Assembly: GCF_019429535.1 (NCBI RefSeq)
Contig: NZ_JAHXZM010000005.1
Coordinates: forward strand, 1 to 64,000
From: Sphingomonas citricola
GTDB lineage: Bacteria; Pseudomonadota; Alphaproteobacteria; Sphingomonadales; Sphingomonadaceae
Direction: 5' to 3'
DNA length: 64,000 bases
The position numbers and the translations under genes are program-made. Below are positions 11,316 to 19,410 of this stretch, piece by piece. The first letter of the stretch is position 1; each line of letters opens with the position of its first letter. A model generated the notes under the pieces. The model saw nothing but the letters and a program-made list of their open reading frames with translations. It was not told the origin of the DNA and did not search any database.

Positions 11316-11534
11316 GATTCAAAATCGGCCATTCAGTGCAAGCGTAGTGCTAACTCGCAGGCGGTCGCTTGTTCATGTTCAATGACCCTTTTCTAAACAG
11401 GCAGCCTTTCCCGGCCTCACCGCCTGCCGGCGCGGGCCTATAAGCCGATCTCCAGCGCCCGTCGGCCGATAAAGGCCGGGCCCGCGAAGCAACCTGGCTC
11501 GTTGAGCGTCTTACAACGACGAGGCGGAGACGGC

Positions 11535-12308
11535 ATGAACACGATCGAGCGCGGCACTGGTCGCACGCTGCTTCTGATCCACGGCCTGGGCGGGAGTTGG
11601 CGATCGTGGAGCACCGTCTTGGGGCCACTCAGCGCCGCGCGGAAGGTCATCGCGGTCGACCTTCCCGGCCATGGGGCTACCCTTGCTGAATCCGACAGCG
11701 GGACGTTCAATGGTCTGGTCGGCAGCGTCGAGCGTCACATCGCGGAGGCTGGCTTGTCCGGCGTCGATGTCGTCGGCAGTTCGATGGGCGCGCGGATCGT
11801 GCTTGAGCTCGCGCGGCGCGGACTCGTCGGCAACGTCGTCGCGCTGGATCCAGGCGGTTTCTGGCGAGGCTGGGAGCGCACCTTCTTCAGGACCACCATC
11901 GGCGCCTCCGGTCGCTTGCTGCGGGCCATCCGACCAGGCCTGCCGGCGTTGAGCCGGAATGCAGCGTCGCGCACGGCGCTGCTCGCTCAGCTCTCCGCGC
12001 ATCCTTGGGCGCTTGACGGGGAGACCGTCGCGACCGAGCTGGGAGGTCTCAGTACAACGCCAACGTTCGATGCGCTGGTGCAGAGCCTTGCCACGGGACC
12101 TGAGCAGTCCGGTCCCGCCGCTGCCGGCACTGGCCGGGTCGTCATCGGGTGGGGCAGGCACGACCGGCTTTGCCTCCCCAGACAGGCTGCGCGCGCGCAG
12201 GCAGCCTTTCCCGGCGCCGAGCTCCACTGGTTTGATGGCAGCGGCCACTATCCGATGTGGGACATGCCGGAGGAAACCGTCGCCGTCATTCTCGACGCGA
12301 CGCGGTGA
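11535..12308 (+). CDS. Alpha/beta hydrolase
   Basis: A 257-residue alpha/beta-hydrolase-fold protein, probably an esterase, lipase or C-C hydrolase. The oxyanion-hole segment LLLIHGLGGSW lies at residues 12-22. The nucleophile elbow GSSMGA has Ser-83; Asp-210 (GWGRHDRLCLP) and His-238 (GSGHYPMWDMP) are the likely partners. There is no signal peptide, so it acts in the cytoplasm. I prefer the ATG at 11535, with GGCGGAG ahead of it, to a TTG at 11502. No neighbour indicates the substrate. Confidence 0.85.
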   Translation: MNTIERGTGRTLLLIHGLGGSWRSWSTVLGPLSAARKVIAVDLPGHGATLAESDSGTFNGLVGSVERHIAEAGLSGVDVVGSSMGARIVLELARRGLVGNVVALDPGGFWRGWERTFFRTTIGASGRLLRAIRPGLPALSRNAASRTALLAQLSAHPWALDGETVATELGGLSTTPTFDALVQSLATGPEQSGPAAAGTGRVVIGWGRHDRLCLPRQAARAQAAFPGAELHWFDGSGHYPMWDMPEETVAVILDATR

Positions 12309-12327
12309 TGCTCTTAAGGAAGAGCAT
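12308..12327 (+). terminator. Short hairpin at the end of the alpha/beta hydrolase gene
   Basis: ATGCTCTT-AAGG-AAGAGCAT forms a perfect 8 bp stem starting at the last base of the stop codon. No T-tract follows, so it is a weak terminator candidate. Confidence 0.4.
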
Positions 12328-12485
12328 TGCGCTGCGGGTGGTGTGATCGTTTGAGACCTCGCTTTCTTGGTCGCGGCTCGCGCACAACCGGTTTCCCGCT
12401 GAACAGTCCGCGTGGAGGCGGCTGGGGACGAACTTAACGAGGAGAGGCTGCAGCGCGACCTGCCCGGCAGACTTGCGGCCGCCAG

Positions 12486-12505
12486 GACCCATTTTCGGTC
12501 GTTCG
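12486..12505 (+). repeat. Dispersed intergenic repeat, copy 2
   Basis: GACCCATTTTCGGTCGTTCG, in the non-coding gap between the alpha/beta hydrolase and the DNA-repair operon. It fits the window-wide intergenic repeat. Confidence 0.55.
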
Positions 12506-12560
12506 GCGCATCAGAGATGATCACCATCTTCGGACATTCGTTCAGACCACGGGGAGCTGA

Positions 12561-13439
12561 CTAGCAACGGTCACCGAGTTGGTCGCCCAGCTCAGTCTCC
12601 GTGCAGATCGAAATGGCCGCCCCCGTCTCTCGTAACGCATTCGCCTGGCGATACTGAGCATGGGCAGTGACGAAGCGTCCGAAAGGCTGCCTGTCGCTGA
12701 TCACCAGCCGCGTCGTGCTGACACCGACTGCGGCCATGATGCGTGCCCCCTCGCCAGCCAGACGGCGTGCGATAGGGCCGTTGCGAGGCTCGCCGAGGAT
12801 GACGATGCGTTCTCCCTTGAGTGGGCCGTCTGGCGCGGGTGGCGGCGCCTTGACGCGGGATAGACTGCTCGGCGCGAGCCAGCCGGCGAGGTCCATGCCG
12901 GTATGCTCCATGGCGCGCACGATCACCATGCCCGCCGCCCGCGCGTCACTCAGCGCGTCGTGATGCTTGTGCGGCAGTCCCAAAAACCGCGTCAGCACGT
13001 TGAGCCTGTGGCTCGGCAGATCGGGCCACGCCCGTTTCGCCACGCGCACGCTGTCGAGCCAGGTCGTCGCGATCGGATCGCACCGATGGAGCATACAGGC
13101 GGCGGCCAGCGCGCCTTTGTCGAACAGCGAATGCGCGACGGTGATCCGGCCGGACAGATGACCCGCGATGATCGCATGAGCGTCGGCGAACGTCGGCGCG
13201 CCCGTCACATGATCTGCGGTGATGCCGTGGATGCGCGTGTTGAACGACGAGAAACGCTCGCACGGATCGAGCAACGTCTCATAGGCGAAGGTCTCGCGAC
13301 CGTCCCTGAACCCAACGATCCCGATCTGGCAGATGCTGCTGACCTGCGAGCACGACGTCTCCACGTCGACAACGACGAACTCGGGTGCGTCGATGCGACC
13401 GACCTGCCCCGCCACGGGCGCTCCTGTCGTTCCGGTCAT
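12561..13439 (-). CDS. DnaQ-like 3'-5' exonuclease with C-terminal BRCT domain
   Basis: A 292-residue protein. Residues 20-190 are a DEDDh exonuclease: VVVDVETS supplies Asp-25 and Glu-27, AHSLFDKGAL the second Asp, and KHHDALSDA the final His and Asp. Residues about 215-290 (LKGERIVILGEPRNGPIARR and onward) look like a BRCT domain, as in many exonuclease/BRCT fusions. It may proofread or process DNA ends. It is the third gene of a LexA-boxed operon; its ATG overlaps the alkB-like stop by 4 bp, which fixes the start. A supporting role in damage-induced synthesis is inference. Confidence 0.87.
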   Translation of the reverse strand: MTGTTGAPVAGQVGRIDAPEFVVVDVETSCSQVSSICQIGIVGFRDGRETFAYETLLDPCERFSSFNTRIHGITADHVTGAPTFADAHAIIAGHLSGRITVAHSLFDKGALAAACMLHRCDPIATTWLDSVRVAKRAWPDLPSHRLNVLTRFLGLPHKHHDALSDARAAGMVIVRAMEHTGMDLAGWLAPSSLSRVKAPPPAPDGPLKGERIVILGEPRNGPIARRLAGEGARIMAAVGVSTTRLVISDRQPFGRFVTAHAQYRQANALRETGAAISICTETELGDQLGDRC

Positions 13440-13999
13440 CGCATGTCCGCCAAGCTGCGGAAGGTGATCGACCATCGCGGTCGTGCCATCGGTTCGATGC
13501 TGTGCTCCCATTCGTGTCGCGCCGGCCCGGTCATGTGATAGCCGCCGCGCGGTTCGAGCGGCACCGACGCGCGCTCTAACCCGGCGGTGCGCCGCCGCCG
13601 GAAGCGCATGGTGGCGGGCTCGCCGAGCGACAGGCCGACGACATCGCCGTAGATCGGCCGGTCGCGATGCCAGCCGATCCCCGCGCCCGAATCGTAGCGG
13701 ATCAGCAGCGCCTGGATCAGCGCTGCCGGTGCCAGGCCGGCGAACCCGGCCGCGTGGTCGCCGATGGGGAACAGCCAATCCGGCATCGGTGGGGCGTCCT
13801 TGGGTCGGCCCTCCTCGAAATCGTAGCTCCAGCCGAACGAGGTCGTCAGCCGCTTACCCGTCCAGCCCTGGAACCGGAACGGCGCAAGATCGGTGGCATC
13901 GATCCGGTCGATCAGCAGACGCTCCTCATCCACGCTGATCAGCGACGCTCGTTGCGCGAGACCCGGCAGCAGCGGCGCGTCGAAAAGGTCGAGCATCAT
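13436..13999 (-). CDS. alkB: AlkB-like 2-oxoglutarate/Fe(II) dioxygenase
   Basis: A 187-residue dioxygenase that would oxidatively demethylate alkylated bases such as 1-methyladenine and 3-methylcytosine. The double-stranded beta-helix carries GWHRDRPIY (His-111, Asp-113) and the distal His-166 in HEWEHSI as iron ligands. Arg-175 or Arg-181 in PRWSITFRSL would bind 2-oxoglutarate. Its ATG at 13999 overlaps the dinB stop (ATGA) and its stop overlaps the exonuclease start (ATGA), so all three are probably co-translated. The SOS box upstream of dinB would place direct repair of alkylation and translesion synthesis under one control. Confidence 0.9.
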   Translation of the reverse strand: MMLDLFDAPLLPGLAQRASLISVDEERLLIDRIDATDLAPFRFQGWTGKRLTTSFGWSYDFEEGRPKDAPPMPDWLFPIGDHAAGFAGLAPAALIQALLIRYDSGAGIGWHRDRPIYGDVVGLSLGEPATMRFRRRRTAGLERASVPLEPRGGYHMTGPARHEWEHSIEPMARPRWSITFRSLADMR

Positions 14000-15075
14000 G
14001 CCGCCGCCTCGACGAAGATCGGCAGTTCGTCGGTGGTCTCGGCTGTCACCGCCGCGAAGTTGGAGACGGTCACGCCGACCAGCCGTATGCCCTTCTCCGC
14101 CGGCAGCACCGACCGGATCAGCGCCAGCGCAGCGCCGTACAACGCATCGCGGCTGGTCACCGGCACGGGCTGGCTGCGACGCCGCGTGAGCTGATGGAAA
14201 TCGGCATATTTCACCTTCACCGTCACCGTTCGGCCGAACGCCTGCCGGCTCTCGCACCAATGCCAGACATCGTCCGCCATCCTGAGCACGCCCGCCTCAA
14301 TCTCCGCCGCCTCCGTCAGGTCGCGGTCGAAGGTCGTCTCCGATCCGGAAGACTTGCGTACGCGGTTTGGATTGACCAAGCGATCGTCCTCACCACGCGC
14401 AATCGCGTGATACCATTCGGCGGAGCTGCCGAAATGCTGCTGGAGGAATGCCAGCGACTTGGCCTTGAGGTCGGCGCCCGTCTCGATTCCCAGCCGCTTC
14501 ATCTTCCCCGCCGTCACCGGGCCGACGCCGTGAAAACGGCTGACCGGCAGCGTCTCGACCCAAGCCGCGCCCATCTCCGGCGTCACCGCGAACTGGCCAT
14601 TGGGTTTGCGATGATCGGAGGCTAGCTTGGCGAGGAACTTGTTGTACGAGACCCCAGCCGACGCGGTCAGCCCGGTCGCGGCCAGGATGTCGGCGCGGAT
14701 CGCCTTGGCGGTCAGCCAGGCGGTGTCCAGCCCGCACTTGTTCGCGGTGACGTCGAGATACGCCTCATCGAGCGACAGCGGCTGGATCAGGTCCGTGTAG
14801 CGTGCGAAAACCTCATGGATCTGGCGCGACACGTCGCGATACACCTCGAAGCGCGGCGGCACGAAGACGAGGTCGGGGCAGCGGCGCAGCGCGGTGACCG
14901 ACGGCAGCGCGGAGCGCACGCCGAACGCCCTCGCCTCGTAGCTCGCTGCGGCGACGACGCCGCGCGCGGCGGCATGGCCGACTGCGACCGGCTTGCCGCG
15001 CAACGCCGGATCGTCGCGCTGCTCAACCGACGCAAAGAAGGCGTCCATGTCGACGTGGATGATCTTGCGTACCAT
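13996..15075 (-). CDS. dinB: DNA polymerase IV (Y family)
   Basis: A 359-residue translesion polymerase. The palm has IIHVDMDAFFASVEQRDDP with Asp-9, and SLDEAYLDVT with Asp-103 and Glu-104, the metal-binding carboxylates. The thumb helix-hairpin-helix (SRFHGVGPVTAGKMKRLGI) and the little-finger domain follow. I chose the ATG at 15075 rather than 15078 because AAGGTGG is better spaced to it. It is the first gene of the dinB-alkB-exonuclease operon, with a GTTC-N7-GTTC LexA box ending 24 bp upstream, so it should be SOS-induced. Confidence 0.95.
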   Translation of the reverse strand: MVRKIIHVDMDAFFASVEQRDDPALRGKPVAVGHAAARGVVAAASYEARAFGVRSALPSVTALRRCPDLVFVPPRFEVYRDVSRQIHEVFARYTDLIQPLSLDEAYLDVTANKCGLDTAWLTAKAIRADILAATGLTASAGVSYNKFLAKLASDHRKPNGQFAVTPEMGAAWVETLPVSRFHGVGPVTAGKMKRLGIETGADLKAKSLAFLQQHFGSSAEWYHAIARGEDDRLVNPNRVRKSSGSETTFDRDLTEAAEIEAGVLRMADDVWHWCESRQAFGRTVTVKVKYADFHQLTRRRSQPVPVTSRDALYGAALALIRSVLPAEKGIRLVGVTVSNFAAVTAETTDELPIFVEAAA

Positions 15076-15098
15076 CATGCCACCTTGTACGCTAAGCG

Positions 15099-15113
15099 GA
15101 ACACATTGTGAAC
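15099..15113 (-). promoter_or_regulatory. LexA (SOS) box for the dinB operon
   Basis: Read on the minus strand the site is GTTC-ACAATGT-GTTC, an exact match to the alphaproteobacterial LexA consensus of direct GTTC repeats separated by seven bases. It ends 24 bp upstream of the dinB start and also lies about 100 bp from the divergent DUF427 gene. Confidence 0.85.
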
Positions 15114-15213
15114 ATTCTGGTAGATGCGCTGGGGCATGCCGCGTCGGAGGCGCCGCGCCGGCTTGACCATGCGCCCACGCGGCCCGACCTTGCCCCTGCA
15201 AAGGAGACGCACG

Positions 15214-15495
15214 ATGGTCGAGGCACGGTGGAACGGCGCGGTGATCGCCAGGAGCGACGATACCGTGGTGGTCGAAGGCAACCACTATTTCCCAGTCGAC
15301 AGCGTCGACGCTGCATTTCTAAAGCCCAGCGACAAGACGACGATCTGCCCGTGGAAGGGAACGGCCCATTATCACAGCCTGCACGTGGCTGGTGTCGAGA
15401 ACACCGACGCTGCTTGGTTCTATCCCGAGCCCAAGTCAGCGGCAGAGGAGATCCGAGGTCGCATCGCGTTCTGGAAGGGTGTGAAGGTAGCCTAG
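15214..15495 (+). CDS. DUF427 domain protein
   Basis: A 93-residue single-domain protein. It has the DUF427 pattern: VEARWNGAVIARSDDTVVVE, then NHYFPVDSV, a CPWKGTAHYHSL block and the final FYPEPKSAAEEIRGRIAFWKG. The family has a beta-tent-like fold and no established enzymatic role. The ATG at 15214 has a strong AAGGAG site. It diverges from dinB across the region with the LexA box, so damage control of this gene is possible but unproven. Confidence 0.85.
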   Translation: MVEARWNGAVIARSDDTVVVEGNHYFPVDSVDAAFLKPSDKTTICPWKGTAHYHSLHVAGVENTDAAWFYPEPKSAAEEIRGRIAFWKGVKVA

Positions 15496-15524
15496 CAACG
15501 ACCTCCCGCGATCGTGCCCGTTGA

Positions 15525-15544
15525 GACCCACAAGCGGACATTCG
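15525..15544 (+). repeat. Dispersed intergenic repeat, copy 3
   Basis: GACCCACAAGCGGACATTCG, between DUF427 and the convergent membrane protein. This copy is close to the apparent consensus. Confidence 0.6.
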
Positions 15545-15646
15545 CCGCCGATCTACGACCGCTTAGTTCCGGCCGCTTGTTAATCTTCGAGGCACGTGCC
15601 GATCCGCTCGACACAAGCCGGAGTACGAACGCCGTTCCTAATAGCG

Positions 15647-16447
15647 CTACAAGGCTATGCCTGGTCCGAGAATTGCTACGAATGTCACCGTCGCGACGAT
15701 TGCAGCGCCTAGCAATGCCCAGTTCGGGCGCAACCGTTCTAGCTCTATCGTCGTCGGCTTCACGAAGCGGGCAAGACTAAACAATCCGGCGTTGCCACCA
15801 AGCGCTACCCCGACCGATGCACCAATTGTTGATCGCCAATCGCTTCCTGCCGCCAGCGCGGCGCCCAACGAGATAACACCTGTCGTGATCCACACGATGA
15901 CGGCCAGTCGACGCGATTTCACCTCGAGGTTCCTGCCGTCGAGCGTTTGCGACAACATCCGTGCGGCGGCGCGGATGATGCCATAGTATCCAGCCACCCC
16001 GATGATCGCGAGCGTACCGCGGGCTACAGTAGGATGAGCGACATCTGCCATCACTCCTTGGGCGTTCCAGTCGCCAATCTGAAAAATGGCAGAGAAAACG
16101 AGGTAACCGAATGCGGTCAGCCCGTTGAGCGTGAAAACGATCCATCCGGCCAAGCGCCGCCGTGTCGCACCATCCTTCGTCCAACCGTACCATCCCACCG
16201 CCGCCAGGGCGGCGTTGACCGCAGTCCCAGCCCCGGCCACGATCCGCTGGTCCCAAAGAGACATCAACAAGCGATCGCAGCTGAAGTGGAAGGTGCTCCA
16301 ACGTGTCGGATCGCCCCCCATCGCGGTACAGGCCAGGCCATGCCCCAGTCCCTCATGCAACGTAGCCGCCGCAACCCACGCCAGCGCCGCCAGCGCGACG
16401 ACGTCGGTGACCGGCAGGCACTGCTCCGCAGTTGAACGTGACGTCAT
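15647..16447 (-). CDS. Multi-pass membrane protein with HExxxH motif (M50-like)
   Basis: A 266-residue integral membrane protein with about seven hydrophobic segments. The first segment contains HEGLGHGLA (His-31, Glu-32, His-36); this spacing resembles the zinc-binding helix of site-2-protease (M50)-like proteins, although the motif is HExxxH and not HExxH. A second metal ligand such as an N/D-PG motif is not obvious, so peptidase activity is uncertain. The ATG at 16447 overlaps the upstream DUF2306-like gene stop as ATGA, so the two are coupled. Confidence 0.75.
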   Translation of the reverse strand: MTSRSTAEQCLPVTDVVALAALAWVAAATLHEGLGHGLACTAMGGDPTRWSTFHFSCDRLLMSLWDQRIVAGAGTAVNAALAAVGWYGWTKDGATRRRLAGWIVFTLNGLTAFGYLVFSAIFQIGDWNAQGVMADVAHPTVARGTLAIIGVAGYYGIIRAAARMLSQTLDGRNLEVKSRRLAVIVWITTGVISLGAALAAGSDWRSTIGASVGVALGGNAGLFSLARFVKPTTIELERLRPNWALLGAAIVATVTFVAILGPGIAL

Positions 16448-16941
16448 GCCCGCACCAGCGGCTGGCTCGTCCGCGTGCGCACCAGCCAGGCGCCAGCGAC
16501 GAACAGCGAAACGTTAAGCACGATCATGAGCGGCCAGTGACTGCGCGGATCAGCGATCCTGCTGACACCCATCATCGGGTTGACCAATAATACGGTTACG
16601 AAGGCCATCCACAGGCCAACATAATTCATTGTCATTCGCCGCTGGTGCGTGAGCAGATCGGTGACCTCACGGGTCCGCCGCCAGCGCCGCATTGCGAGCA
16701 TCCCCAGCGTTAGCGTGGCGAGGTTCAATAGGGCGATGATGTGGAAGACGTTAGGCCGCCCGGTCAGGTCGTACATCGACAACGCGGTGCCATTGATCGC
16801 TAGGATCGCGGCACCATAGATGCCGCCAAGGCGTCGATGCTGCGGGGTGCCCTTAGGCGATATCAACACAAAGGCCCCGCTGACCAGCGCTACGCTCCCC
16901 ATCACAACGTGCGCCGTTCCAATCGCCGATATTGAACCCAT
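16444..16941 (-). CDS. DUF2306-like four-helix membrane protein
   Basis: A 165-residue protein with four to five predicted membrane helices and the sequence style of DUF2306 proteins: an HVVMGSVALVSGAFVL first helix, then KGTPQHRRLGGIYGAAIL, an HHRRM-like HQRRMTMNYVG loop and a final helix. Function unknown. A GTG three bases upstream is an alternative start; the ATG is better spaced from GGGGG. It is translationally coupled to the HExxxH membrane protein downstream. Confidence 0.72.
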   Translation of the reverse strand: MGSISAIGTAHVVMGSVALVSGAFVLISPKGTPQHRRLGGIYGAAILAINGTALSMYDLTGRPNVFHIIALLNLATLTLGMLAMRRWRRTREVTDLLTHQRRMTMNYVGLWMAFVTVLLVNPMMGVSRIADPRSHWPLMIVLNVSLFVAGAWLVRTRTSQPLVRA

Positions 16942-17046
16942 CACCTTGCCCCCGTCTCTCAGAAGTGCGGTGCTGGTCGATGGAGCAAAGGGAGGAAAGC
17001 TAGGATTGCGTCAGAAAAGCAGGAATTTCGCGAGACGGGATTGGCG

Positions 17047-18054
17047 TTACGCCGGTCCGCTGCGATCAAGCCAACCACGCGCGCGGCAAAGCCCCACGCT
17101 TGTTTCGCTTACCGGTATACGAGAGCCGTCGACGAGGTTTAACGACCAGCGCCGGCCAATGCGATCCCATCCTTTGACGGCTTGGTCAGCGACCCACGCA
17201 CCGCGATGAACCTGCGCACCCGGCACCTCTACCAAGTCGCTCACCGCATCCCGAAAGCGATAGTGTAACAGCAACGACGTGCCCCCTCGCACGGTCAGAC
17301 GGCAATAATGATCCTCGGCACGCACGGACAAGAGGTCGGTAGCGACGATCCCCGCGCGCGAGAGAACGTTGGGTACGATAGTCGGCGTCATCGATAGTGG
17401 CGTCGGCGCGGGGGCAATCCCATCGCTCCCATGCTTGATGGCCGTGTGTCGCGCCCGTGCTGCGCGGAGTAAGAACATGACGAAGCCCGTCGCTAGCAGA
17501 CCGTAAGCGAAAGGCTTCCATTCAAGCGTCGCATCAGTTCGCCCCATCAACCGGTGAAGCAGCGGCACTTCGATCGCGAGCAACACGTTCAGGATGATAG
17601 CGCTGAGCACTGTTCGATCCGCGCTTTCGCGAGCACTCGGGCTGAACCGCCGCCAAGCAGACCAGCCAAGCATGTTTGCGCCGACCAACGCCCCCCAGAA
17701 AGCTAGCGCATTCAAGGAGCCAAATGCCGCAGCGACGTCAAAAGCATTGACGATCACCAGCATGACGGTGACGCCTAGCCAAATGAACGTCGGTACCAAG
17801 GATGGTGCCGACATGGTCTCGGATAGCGTCGTGGCGGCCTTGATCACGTTATCTCGCAGCTCGAACAGTCGATGGAGCGCCTTAGGCGCGCCGCCCTTCC
17901 ACGTCGATCGCGCTGGCGACGCGGAACCTTGTAAAGCAGGATCGGTCGCAATCGGACGTCTGTATAGCCGTAAGTGCAGGTGATCGAGCGTCACCGTAGG
18001 ATTGATTATGTCCAGCAACCATGCCTGTGAGATGCAGCATCTTTCACAAGGCAT
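17047..18054 (-). CDS. Membrane-anchored LytTR-family transcriptional regulator
   Basis: A 335-residue protein. Residues about 85-205 hold four hydrophobic segments (FIWLGVTVMLVIVNAFDV, LAFWGALVGANMLGW, SAIILNVLLAIEVPLL, YGLLATGFVMFLL). Residues about 240-330 form a LytTR DNA-binding domain (LLSVRAEDHYCRLTVRGG, a VHRGAWVADQAVKGW segment and a closing IPVSETS). Membrane LytTR regulators control secreted or surface functions in sphingomonads. I kept the ATG at 18054 because AGGG lies seven bases upstream; Met-81 is an alternative without a ribosome site. It diverges from a secreted DUF5700-like protein across a strong promoter and operator. Confidence 0.85.
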   Translation of the reverse strand: MPCERCCISQAWLLDIINPTVTLDHLHLRLYRRPIATDPALQGSASPARSTWKGGAPKALHRLFELRDNVIKAATTLSETMSAPSLVPTFIWLGVTVMLVIVNAFDVAAAFGSLNALAFWGALVGANMLGWSAWRRFSPSARESADRTVLSAIILNVLLAIEVPLLHRLMGRTDATLEWKPFAYGLLATGFVMFLLRAARARHTAIKHGSDGIAPAPTPLSMTPTIVPNVLSRAGIVATDLLSVRAEDHYCRLTVRGGTSLLLHYRFRDAVSDLVEVPGAQVHRGAWVADQAVKGWDRIGRRWSLNLVDGSRIPVSETSVGLCRARGWLDRSGPA

Positions 18055-18069
18055 GAGATACCCTATGTA

Positions 18070-18097
18070 TTGACTACACCTGTAGTCATTCTATGCT
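18070..18097 (+). promoter_or_regulatory. Sigma-70 promoter overlapped by BlaI/CopY-type operator
   Basis: TTGACT, a 16 bp spacer and TATGCT make a good housekeeping promoter ending 23 bp before the DUF5700-like start. The -35 and spacer carry a perfect 8+8 inverted repeat, TGACTACA-CC-TGTAGTCA (18071-18088). Its core TACA-N2-TGTA is the box bound by BlaI/MecI/CopY winged-helix repressors. No such repressor gene is in the window, so regulation would be in trans. Confidence 0.75.
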
Positions 18098-18120
18098 CGG
18101 ACGTGGGTGGGAGAGTGGAA

Positions 18121-19218
18121 ATGCGGCGGTGGTGGCAATTCGCATGGATGGCGCTGTTCGTTGGTGCGCAAGCGGCAGCAGCTGAGAACGTCACGGTATC
18201 GGTCGACGCGACGGCGGCGACGGCCGTCCTCACCGCGGTTCGCAACCCGACCCTGTCGATTGACGAAGCCATGCAGGTGGCGAAACTGCCGGGCAATCAG
18301 GGGCTGATCCGAAAAGCAAAGTCCTATGGCAGGACGGCAAGTGATCAACTCTTCGCGCAAGCCCTGGTAGCCGCGGCTCATCATGACACGTCGTTCGTTG
18401 ACGTCAGTAAGTTCCGGTTTGACGATGTCCGCGACCACGCCGCAGCAACTGAAGATGCGCTGACGAAGCTGAATGATCCAAGGCTTCACCTTCTAGACGC
18501 GGTAAAGGCGCGCATTGCCGCATTCACATCCCCTACGCTAAAAGGTCGCGTCACGGGCTATCTGATCGTTGGTGGCACGTCGGGCGGTTTCGCGTTTGGC
18601 GAGCCGCAGTTCTTCCTCAACCTCGATCGCTTTCCGTCAGCCGTGCTGGCTTCCACGATCATGAAGCATGAACTCTACCATGCAGTGCAGGCGCTGGCAC
18701 GGGAGGCGTATCAGGAGAGGCTAGGCCAAGAACGATGCATTGCCGCTGCTCCGCACGGGACAGACATCGCAGCTTTTTTCGCCTCGCTGTCGGCCGAGGG
18801 CACCGCAAGCTATGTCGGCGATGTCCTCTCGTTACCTGAGCATGGCACCGATGCTGCGACAAGCAAGGAGCGAGCGCGGGTCGTACGCAACATTGACATG
18901 GTGGACCGCAGCATCGTCCAGCTCGAATTGTCTATACATGGCCTCACCTCTGGTGCCGCTGTGACGCCCGAGGAAGTATATGGTCTCGGCTTTTACGGCG
19001 ATGAGGTGCTCTATGCGCTTGGCTATGTCATGGCCCGTGCGATCGCGCAGGAGCAAGGCAACGGCGCGATCGCTGAGCTTGCCGGCGCACCGGGTGCGAT
19101 ATTCGTGGAGCGCTATGCGAGCCTGAAAGGCTACGGCAAGAGCGACGCGATGCCCGCGCTCAAGCCCGAGACACTGCAATGGGCGCAGGCTTTGGCCAGA
19201 TGCAGCACCTCACCTTAA
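18121..19218 (+). CDS. Secreted DUF5700-like putative zinc metallopeptidase
   Basis: A 365-residue exported protein. The signal peptide (1-21) ends AQAAAAE. The zinc motif is MKHELYHAVQ with His-183, Glu-184 and His-187. A further acidic ligand candidate is Glu-226 in SLSAEGTASYVG, and a FGEPQFFLNLDRFP block precedes the motif. This order matches DUF5700-type putative Zn-dependent proteases. Substrate unknown. The ATG at 18121 follows GGGAGAG. It has its own promoter with a BlaI/CopY-type palindrome, so it may respond to cell-wall or metal stress; that is inference from operator type. Confidence 0.8.
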   Translation: MRRWWQFAWMALFVGAQAAAAENVTVSVDATAATAVLTAVRNPTLSIDEAMQVAKLPGNQGLIRKAKSYGRTASDQLFAQALVAAAHHDTSFVDVSKFRFDDVRDHAAATEDALTKLNDPRLHLLDAVKARIAAFTSPTLKGRVTGYLIVGGTSGGFAFGEPQFFLNLDRFPSAVLASTIMKHELYHAVQALAREAYQERLGQERCIAAAPHGTDIAAFFASLSAEGTASYVGDVLSLPEHGTDAATSKERARVVRNIDMVDRSIVQLELSIHGLTSGAAVTPEEVYGLGFYGDEVLYALGYVMARAIAQEQGNGAIAELAGAPGAIFVERYASLKGYGKSDAMPALKPETLQWAQALARCSTSP

Positions 19219-19410
19219 CGCACGCCCGGTACTGATAAGGCATCAACTATAACGATTGCTGCCTCGAGTCGGATGCTGGTCATATTCACTTGCGACCGAC
19301 AAATAAATGGTGGTTGATTTCGCAACCCTAAGGCTTGGCCAGGTTACTTTTGCATCTAGCTTAACGCAGCTTAATGCCTCACCCCTATTCGTCTTCAACA
19401 TCCTCATAGG

